DNA of 64,000 nucleotides, taken from Ambrosia x helenae (taxonomy: Eukaryota; Streptophyta; Magnoliopsida; Asterales; Asteraceae). Numbering within the stretch: the stretch's first letter is position 1; each line of letters begins with the position of its first letter. The stretch lies in assembly GCA_030844895.1 (NCBI GenBank), contig CM061233.1:29198310-29262309 (forward strand), in the 5' to 3' direction. The notes below the pieces were generated by a model. That model was given only the letters and a program-made list of their open reading frames with translations. It did no database searches and was not told the origin of the DNA. Positions 56,781-64,000 of the stretch are shown here, one piece after another. Position numbers and translations under genes: made by a program.

Positions 56781-56910
56781 AAACAACAACAACAACAATA
56801 ATAATAATGATAATAATAATAATAACAATAACAAGAAGTCAGTCTGGACGCGTATCTCCGAATCAGCGAAAGAGGGCAAATACTCCTCATCCAACGATGC
56901 GCGCCAGTAG
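55713..56910 (+). pseudogene. Tat-type gag
   Basis: ATG 55713 opens MADLNMQPTVNRND, which meets TAA at 55773. The same frame continues to 56129 and then the core gag lies in another frame to 56910. Conserved blocks: HPNNIGKYDGLRDPNDHMHD, WCHLFAQTLTVAASVWFDNL, FGNHFSHLQKHKKDKAHI and NETIEDFIVRYNREV. These match the retrotransposon gag domain of the Tat lineage. The C-terminus has an Asn-rich tract (56746-56835) from an AAC/AAT microsatellite. A nucleocapsid-like knuckle CDYHNDYDHLTDNC with His in the second position lies in 57090-57135 in yet another frame. Confidence 0.85.
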
Positions 56911-57203
56911 CTCTCAAACAAGCAAACACGAGACCAACGCGGTCACGGGAGAAAAATCATGATTGGACCCTGCTGACAAAAACGCCATCCCATGTACTCA
57001 AAACGGAGCAAATCACTTTCAAGGAATGTGGACACCAACAAATTGGGATGACAAAAACGCCATCCAATGTCCTTGGTAAGCGCAAGAATGTGGACACCAC
57101 CAAATTCTGCGACTACCACAATGATTATGACCACCTCACCGACAACTGTTACAGCCTAATATTGGAAATCGAGGCTGCGTTGAAGACTGACTAACTTAGG
57201 CAC

Positions 57204-57900
57204 TTGGTCAAAAATGTGCACAAGGGTGCGCAGGGACACATAGCCGATGACAACCAGGAAGAAGGATCGCGGAAACGCATCCGCGATCTAGAGACGCATA
57301 TGGTTACACACATCCCAGGCCATCACTATCACATGACCAACATAGAAAAGAAGCAACAACGCCAGGGAAAGCGACCCCGAGCACAACTCGTCAGCGACAC
57401 TTGGAAGGAGGCTCACACAATCCTTCCAAAAGTCTGCGGCAGTGCATCCTCTACCGCTCCACTCATCATCTTCGCTGTCTTCGGACATTACCGCACTCGG
57501 TACATGTTCCTAGATGGTGGAAGCAGCACCGATATCATGTATGAACAATGTTTTCAACAGCTTGACGACGAAGACAAGGCTCGTCTAGTACCGGTTAGCG
57601 ATCCTATCTCAGGGTTCATCCATGAAACAATCATGCCACGAGGTATGATTTCTTTTTCAGTCAATATGACAAACGGCAAACATGCGCGCATAGAAATATG
57701 CAAATTCATGGTCTTGCCCATAACATCTCACCAAGACATCCTCCTAGGATAGGAGAGGCTTGCGCATTTTAACACCAACGCCTCCACTCCACACCAAATG
57801 GTTGGTTTCCCAACCCCTACGGGTGTCGCCTTCTTGAGGGGCAACAAGGATTGTCATAAGACATCAGGGTGTCGATCTGGAACCGGGTGGCCGGCAGACG
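57204..57900 (+). pseudogene. Tat-type aspartic protease
   Basis: After a linker, the frame reads HYRTRYMFLDGGSSTDIMYE, the Tat-lineage form of the retropepsin active site (D-G-G-S-S), then PISGFIHETIMPRGMISFSV and LPITSHQDILLG before a TAG at 57750-57752. Beyond the stop the same frame continues with HQMVGFPTPTGVA, typical of the protease C-terminus. Coding similarity ends near 57850, where reverse transcriptase should begin. Confidence 0.82.
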
Positions 57901-58345
57901 GAAGCCACACTTGACCAAATGGGCTTCATACAGGGCAATCTTGGCCCAAGTAGGGGTCATCACCGTCTGACCAGCAACCGGCAACTCCGGCTCCCACGAA
58001 GGATCAATTTCAAAAGGTTAGCAAAACTATTCAAAACTCTTTTGGCTCCAGTTCACCAGTGTATTAGCCATCAACTTCTTCTAGTTGCTCTTCTCTTGTG
58101 GTTGTGGTTGCTCAGGGTTCTGGGAACTACACCTTGAGGTTTCTGACATCTTAGAAAATCTGGAAAAGGTGTACGAAAATCTGGAAACAGGTAACAAAAT
58201 CTGGAAAAAAAGTATGTCGGAAAGTTTGAAAGTTGGTTGGAATTTTTAAAGGTTTGCCGAAAAGGTTGAAGATCTGTCGGAGAACTTAAAGATCAACCGG
58301 AATCTTCTAAGGTTTTTTGAGAGAAAAGTTGGACAATTTGAACAA

Positions 58346-58348
58346 AGT

Positions 58349-58392
<44 letters not shown>
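58346..58392 (+). repeat. (AG)n microsatellite
   Basis: About 20 AG units in the 3' region of the Tat-like element. Bases 57900-58820 otherwise contain no recognised coding sequence. Confidence 0.9.
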
Positions 58393-58394
<2 letters not shown>

Positions 58395-58817
58395 GGCAAT
58401 TGTCTATTTATACCCATCGCATTAATTGCGATAGGTAACAGCTGGCACACGTCTGCACGATATCAATATGTGGATGAATCCCAGCGCGACACGTGGCACA
58501 CGTTCCCCAACTAATAGCTTCACACTCGCGCATTGCACCCACGCACCTGACATAGACGAAAAGTTGGTACACCACGTGCCTGACGTGACAGCAATCATGA
58601 CAGACATGAAGTCTGCCCCTCTGACACAACTGCTGCACCTCCTCGTCTTCCTCAACACGCCACCTCAAATACCACAATAATTAATGAAACTTTTCAAATT
58701 CTCGGCGCAATACTCCTAATCGTATCCAAATTTAATACGTTGGCTGCACATTAACTATCCCAAAAAGTTCAGACACGTCACCATCTTATTTGCCATGTCA
58801 CCCGTGGAATAACACCA

Positions 58818-59200
58818 CATTTCTCGGCCATACTTTGACGTAAACTCAAGAAAGACGTTCTCCGCCTAACTTGTTTTTACGACCAGGGGCAGGACCTCAT
58901 TTCTTGGCGATAGTTTGACATAAACCCAACAAAGACGTTCTCTGCCTAACCCCTTTTCAGGACCAGGTGTAGCATGTCATCTTTTGGCGATAGCTTGACG
59001 TAAATCCAACAAAGACGTTCTCCACCTAACCCTCTTTCAGGATCAGGCGTAGCACGTCATTTCTTGGCGATAGCTTAACGTAAACTCTAGAAAGACGTTC
59101 TCCGCCTAACTCCTTATCAGGACCAGGCACAACACGTCATTTCTCGGCGATATGTTGACGTAAAAACGATAACACATTCTCCGCCTCATTTCTCCTCAGT
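58818..59200 (+). repeat. Tandem array, about 80-bp unit, five copies
   Basis: Units start TTTCTTGGCGATAGTTTGACG and continue with AAAGACGTTCTCCGCCTAAC, then CAGGACCAGG. Starts are near 58819, 58899, 58980, 59060 and 59140. It lies in the 3' untranslated part of the Tat-like element. Confidence 0.9.
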
Positions 59201-59207
59201 GCATTAA

Positions 59208-59405
59208 TGGAAAAATGAAAAGGATTTTTTCATTTGTCATTATTTACATCATCTACATGCGCAAAAATAGAAAGGATTTTTTCCTTTGCATTATTTACAT
59301 CATCTATATGTGCAAAAATGAAAGGATTTTTTCCTTTGTCATAATTTACATCATCTACATGCGTAAAAATGGAAAATATTTTTTTCTTTGTCATTACTTA
59401 CATTT
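59208..59405 (+). repeat. Tandem array, about 58-bp unit, four copies
   Basis: Units of AAAGGATTTTTTCCTTTGTC plus ATTTACATCATCTACATGCG follow the 80-bp array directly. The open frames here come from the repeat and are not genes. Confidence 0.88.
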
Positions 59406-59454
59406 ATACGCCAAAGGGGGAGACGCCTCTTCAGGTATCCTGCAGGCACATTAA

Positions 59455-59555
59455 ACAAAAAAATGGTTTTCCTTTTCCTGAATCTAAAGGAACCTATGAA
59501 AAAAATGGTTTTCCTCTTTTTGAAGCCAAAGGAACCTATAGAAATAAATGGTCCG
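59455..59555 (+). repeat. Tandem array, about 45-bp unit, 2.5 copies
   Basis: Units of AAATGGTTTTCCTTTT plus AAAGGAACCTATGAA. It is the third array in the same 3' region, before the LTR at 59724. Confidence 0.8.
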
Positions 59556-59723
59556 CTTTTATCTTGATATATGTTAAAAAGTTGTAACGAGCACTTTTTA
59601 GCATACATCTGACAATAAGCAAACATGCGAAACGTCAGATGACCTCCCAAGCGATTTGCTCCTACCTATAATCCAGCGCCCCACCAAACCTGTTTGCAAA
59701 AGATCAGGACTAGACTGAGGGAC

Positions 59724-60566
59724 TTGAAGGGGTAGGATACCAAAAATCCCCGCGTGGATAGCAACCCTACCCCACAACTATGAAAAATACAAAGTATTGA
59801 TACAGCCAGGCCCTACCTGAGCCACAAATCAGCAAATACCACTACATCCCGCGTAGCATAGACGTCGCAGGATTAGCTCCCTACGCAGAGCTGTCAAAAT
59901 AGCTCGTCTAAATAATCCGCTGGAATCTCACATCGCCAAAGCGCCAGCGATGCGCCAGATGGCGCTGGCGATGCTCAACTTAGATGCAGCTCCTCTAGTG
60001 CTCCCACTTGGCTGCACTGACAACTTTTCAACCTTTCTGCCACAACATCACATCAGACGCCTTCTAGAAGATGCGGCTAACACATGAAGAAGATAAGAGT
60101 CTGCAGCTAATCACGTCGCGCCACGTGGACCAATGGCAGGGCGGTATTCTCTTCTTTCTCCCTAGCATGTATTACATTTATTTACATCTAATTATTGGGC
60201 CGAAAAGAGGCCCAAGCCCATAGTCGTGGTTATGGGTTAATGATGTTTGGCCCACCCTGTGTCCTATAAATAGGAGGATCACCCTCCTTGCAGGACACAC
60301 AAGATTCACAGCATACAAATGATTGTACACTTACAACTGTTAGCCAAACCACATTTTTGTGTCTGCTATCACGGGTCTTTTCAGACTCTAGGCGGTCGCC
60401 TCCTTTCGCTGTGCCCATTCTTGTTACTCTTTCAGGCTCATTTCGAGCTGTACGTGTGGAACGAGGATTATAAACTTGTAGCAAACAAGGTATACAACAA
60501 CCCTAACACCACATTATACTTGTATTTATTGTGTATTCATGCATGTTGTAGCCTTTTGTTTCTTCA
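59724..60566 (+). repeat. 3' LTR of the Tat-like element
   Basis: The 843-bp LTR starts TGAAGGGGTAGG and ends TTTCTTCA, then CATAC. It contains an intact TATA box CCTATAAATAGG at about 60263-60274. Open frames inside are not coding. Confidence 0.9.
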
Positions 60567-60571
60567 CATAC

Positions 60572-61625
60572 CATGTTTGTTCAAATCTAATCCAAAAACT
60601 GTTTGAATGTCGAAACTGATAGTTTTGGATTGTTAAGTTTTTTATTTCTAATCTATAGAGCCAATATTTGTCAAAATTCATTGAGAATTGTAAGATTTGA
60701 ATAGAGATGTTATGTTCATTACCGTGTTCGAACAACATTGAAAAACCTATTCTAATCATGTGCCTATTACATATCTATGTTCATCCATTTAGAAAGTATG
60801 AGTGATTGAGTCCATTCATTTCTCATCAGCATAGGCATCCCTGAGGATTTGCGTCCCCTATTCGAGCCGTTAAAAAGTATGCCTCTCTGACTTTAATGAA
60901 TTTTATGATTCAAACTAAATTTTATATACAATCAATAGTATAGCAACAAACATAACAATTAACAAAATAATAGTATTAGAATGAGTGAAATTACATAACG
61001 TAATAAGCTAGTATCTAACCGACGAATCGTGAAGCTCTTCTAGCATTCTTGCCAGCAAAATGGTGGATCAGCTTTTTGCAGTTTATACTATCTAAGACTT
61101 CGGCCTCGATTGCTATCATCGCTAACCGGTAAGTCTTTCATTGGACATTTTTAATCTTAAGTATGATTTCTATAACTTTAATTTGAAAAACTCCTATCTC
61201 AAGATACTACTGTGACTGGATTGGTCAAAAATATTCTATATGCAATGCATGCATTTGGGAAATAACAATCTTTTTTCATATACTCGAAATCATCTATAGG
61301 GTCGCTAGATTTTTGTGATGTGTCAAATAACTCTAACTCTGAATAAAGTTCTTCAGCGTCAATATCTTATCTTTTTTTTTTTTCAAATTTGAGTGCATTT
61401 TCAAGACAACGGCAATTCAACTTAACATTTTCATCTGCAATTCCCTCAACTTATGTGGAAACAAAAGAAACCAAATAATTCCTAATACTTTTTCAATTGG
61501 TCAAAGTTTGCCTCAAGAAAAGCAATAGTTTGATAAACAATATATAAAAAATAGTTTACTCTATAATTCTCTTCAGGTGTAAATGAGACTTCTTAGGCAC
61601 TTGAACGCTTTTCATTTTTTTTTAT
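60572..61625. other. AT-rich spacer
   Basis: No gene or terminal repeats recognised. Confidence 0.45.
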
Positions 61626-61628
61626 TTA

Positions 61629-63460
61629 GGTGGTGTTTGTTTTTTGATAGAAGCACTTCCTGGCCTCTTTTGTCTGCGTCGCGCAAATGCATGCAGACAT
61701 TGAGGTGCTACAGACCGTTTGTTTTTTTGGAAGACATGAGCCTAAAAAATGTCTGTCATCCCTCTTCTCGAGGCAGACATTTTCAAACACTTCAAACACT
61801 TCTCAATAGGCCTGTAAACGAACCGAACGAACACGAACACAGGCGTGTTCGTGTTTGTTCATTTAACTTTAACCAAACATGAACACATAATCGAACACAA
61901 TTTTGTGTTCGTGTTCGTTCATTAAGAAATTTGCCGTGTTCGTGTTCATTTATGTTCGTTCATTTAAGACCTAAACGGACAGTTCATAAACATAAACGAA
62001 CACAAATGAACATAAACAAACATAAACAAACACAAACAAAAACAAGTTAATAATGATTTATCACAATTCAACCAAAACCAAATCTAAGTACATGATTCAT
62101 TCAAAATATCCATCATGCATCTACTAAAAAAAGGTTCACCATGATTCATCCAAAAAAAACATCCATCCGTCATCATTTCTTCTGTGGACGACTAGAGATA
62201 GGGCTGTTGAGGCTGGAGGCGGAGATGTGGAGGTGGTCGGCCGGAAGTGGAAGAAGGTAGGGCTATGGAGTGTGGAGAAGAAGGGAGGTGGGGCTGTGAA
62301 GTGTGGAGAGGGTTGTAATGTTTAGAATGTTAAGGTTAGGGCTAAGTTTTTAAAACATATTCAAATATATTGTATATAAATAATATGAATTAAGGTTACT
62401 TAACAAAATGGAAATAAATAATAAAAATAAAGTAAAGTCTAATTAAACGAACATAAACGAACAAAAATAAACGAACGAACATAAACGAACACAAATGAAC
62501 AAAATAAACAAACATAAATGAACAAGCATAAATGAACGTTCATGAACATAAATGAACGAACAAAACGCGTGTTCATGTTCATTCGTTTAATTAAACGAAC
62601 AAAAAATTGTATTCGTGTTTGTTCATTTATTTAAATAAACGAACATAAACGAACTTCCCGCTGAACAGTTCATGAACGTTTGGTTCGTTTACAGGCCTAC
62701 TTCTCAAGTCTTCTTGTCTCTTCTCCATTCTCTCATCTCCCGCACAAAACCAAAACCCTAGCTTTCCAATCTCCCACCTCACTCACCTGCCCCACCGCCC
62801 TCAGCCACCTCCTCCTCCCCCACCATCGTCTCCCTCCTCCCTCTTCCTTCCTAGCACCGCCGCCTCGTCTCCTCCTCCTAGCCCGTCGCCTCACCTCCTC
62901 CTCCCTCCCAGCTCCACCGCCTCACCTTCTCTTCATTTCACATTTCAATAGTACGTTTTATTATTATTTGTTCAGATTTATTATTTGAAGAATCAATTTA
63001 TAGTTTACAATTACGTTAAGATTTATTATTATTATTTTGTTTGTTAGTAATGTTGATGGTAATCGTTTTTTTTATATATGGTTATACGATGTTATGTGCG
63101 TAGTTATGTTTGATATATCTGGAATAAATGCAAATGTTATATTTAAGTCAATTTTATTGGAGATGATTCAGATTTGTCGTATTACAATATAAGCAATACT
63201 GTTGTATTAGATTGAGTTTCTGTTATGGTGGGTTATGGTTATGGTGGGTTGTGGTGGTTCACGGTGGTTATGGTGGGTGTTGGTGGTGGTGGGTTGTGGT
63301 GGATTATGGTTATGGTTATGGTTATCGTTAGATTACGCTGCAGACGTTAACAAACAAACAATCTTCTTCTTGCAAACTGCAGACCTTTGATTCACCTCTT
63401 CTTCTGCAGATGTGGTCCGCAGACTGCAGACCTTTTACCTCTTCAAAAACAAACAGCACC
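61629..63460. mobile_element. PIF/Harbinger-like MITE-type element (TSD TTA), split by an hAT-type element
   Basis: Ends GGTGGTGTTTGTTTTTTG and the inverse of GGTGCTGTTTGTTTTTGA form an inverted pair. TTA flanks at 61626-61628 and 63461-63463. Subterminal GTCTGC/GCAGAC motifs occur at both ends. About 930 bases remain after subtracting the nested element. It includes a C/T-rich stretch (62700-62940) whose open frame is Ser/Pro/Leu low complexity and not a gene. Confidence 0.65.
61807..62699. mobile_element. hAT-type MITE built of CGAACA repeats (TSD CTTCTCAA)
   Basis: The 893-bp element has 17-bp inverted ends TAGGCCTGTAAACGAAC and GTTCGTTTACAGGCCTA and an 8-bp duplication CTTCTCAA at 61799-61806 and 62700-62707. 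Both halves consist of TGTTCGTTC/GAACGAACA repeats. The middle (62180-62330) is a G-rich unique stretch. No transposase. Confidence 0.9.
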
Positions 63461-63584
63461 TTACTAACTAAAGACTTAAAATTAAATGGGTAGTGGGCTT
63501 TTAAATTTGTTATAGATGATTTGGTATTTGGGTTACTTTAAAATTTATGTGTTTAATTAGGCCCAAGTTTAAAAATAGTATATA

Positions 63585-64000
63585 TCTATACTATTATATA
63601 ATGTATCCTAGATGGGCATCAAAGTAATTTCACCATCATTTTAAGATAGCATCCCAAGAGACTCAAGTGTAATCCCCAAATTTTTATCGCCTTTCTTCCA
63701 TTTATACCCTTGTGTACCACCTTTGATAGCAATTATACAAAAAATAATGCAACTCACTACACGCAATCCTTTATTGCCCCTCTCCTCCCTGCACTTTCTC
63801 TGCTCATCCTTTCACCCTCTTAAACGTAAGACAGTTGATATTCACATTAGTTAATCATAGAATTTCAGTTATGTGCAATCCATGTGACATTTTCTACACG
63901 ACTTTAATATCCGCTCAGAAACCTTCATTCTCTGGTCAGGCTGGTTGGATGGGGTTTCTCCTCTGTCGATTCAAGGTACGTGTCTTGTCTATTGCAGGTT
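63585..64000 (+). mobile_element. 5' end of a Helitron, cut by the right edge
   Basis: TCTATACTATTATATAATG preceded by A, followed by sequence similar to the first 60 bases of the Helitron at 31190 (GATGGGCA...AAGTAATTT...ATTTTAAG). The 3' end lies beyond the window. Confidence 0.6.

Larger units (their letters stand above)
54876..60566 (+). mobile_element. Tat-lineage Ty3/gypsy element with gag and protease only (TSD CATAC)
   Basis: LTRs at 54876-55664 and 59724-60566 begin TGAAGGGGTAGG and end TTTCTTCA. CATAC flanks the element at 54871-54875 and 60567-60571. The putative primer site (TTGACGCCATCCGTATAG, from 55665) is a decayed form of the TGGCGCCGT-type sites common in Tat/Ogre/Retand elements. 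Gag is of Tat type; protease follows, then no reverse transcriptase, RNase H or integrase. The 3' region carries three different tandem arrays. It is degraded by stops and frameshifts and is therefore older than the TR-GAG and Copia elements. Confidence 0.9.

Noticed and set aside
62680..62988. Ser/Pro/Leu-rich open frame
   Set aside because: C/T-rich low complexity inside a nested MITE region; it begins inside the hAT-type element's end.

Overview
This is a repeat-dominated piece of a plant nuclear genome. It has low GC, spliceosomal GT-AG introns, nested LTR retrotransposons primed by initiator tRNA-Met, SINEs, Helitrons, and CACTA, MULE, hAT and Harbinger-type DNA transposons. The one clearly functional host gene is a three-exon ACC-oxidase-like gene (52450-53816), closest in my recall to Arabidopsis ACO5. 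The organism is a eudicot. The look of the repeats suggests the daisy family (Asteraceae), but that is an impression, not a proof.

Left part, 1-10734: a minus-strand Ty3/gypsy element (gag at 1-1170, running off the left edge; tRNA-Met primer site at 9181-9195; 5' LTR at 9199-10734). Its leader ORF is split by a younger plus-strand element at 1942-8969. That younger element has 2.4-kb LTRs, perfect 5-bp target duplications (ACCTC) and an interior that encodes only gag, so it is a TR-GAG-type non-autonomous element.

Middle, 10735-43380: AT-rich DNA holding two solo LTRs of one family (14692-17708, TSD TCCAC; 26263-28860, TSD CGAAC), an F-box gene relic (about 18796-18965), two SINEs with target duplications (20174-20409, 20675-20825), a 3.8-kb CACTA element (22178-26007) that carries exon fragments of a SMUBP-2/IGHMBP2-like helicase, Helitrons (31190-32336 and probably 38015-38879), and a 3.6-kb minus-strand Copia element (34306-37934). 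The Copia element has lost reverse transcriptase, yet its LTRs differ at one base only.

Right part, 43384-51883: a local duplication. One copy was hit by an hAT-type MITE (43707-44317) and the other by a 7.4-kb Mutator-like element (44439-51875). The MULE carries a FAR1/MULE-transposase/SWIM/OTU-protease gene and a second, open five-exon gene resembling ATHILA ORF1. Most introns of both genes are filled with ATT triplet runs in the sense strand. Arrays of GC-rich palindromes (CTACGGCCCGTAG type) lie at both ends and between the genes. This is the most unusual object in the window.

Right end: the ACC-oxidase gene, then a Tat-lineage Ty3/gypsy element (54876-60566, TSD CATAC) with gag and protease only and three tandem-repeat arrays in its 3' untranslated region. 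A Harbinger-like element (61629-63460) with an hAT-type element nested inside it follows, and the start of another Helitron (63585 to the edge). The host gene is thus an island between two defective transposons. Most elements here look non-autonomous and would depend on proteins made elsewhere.
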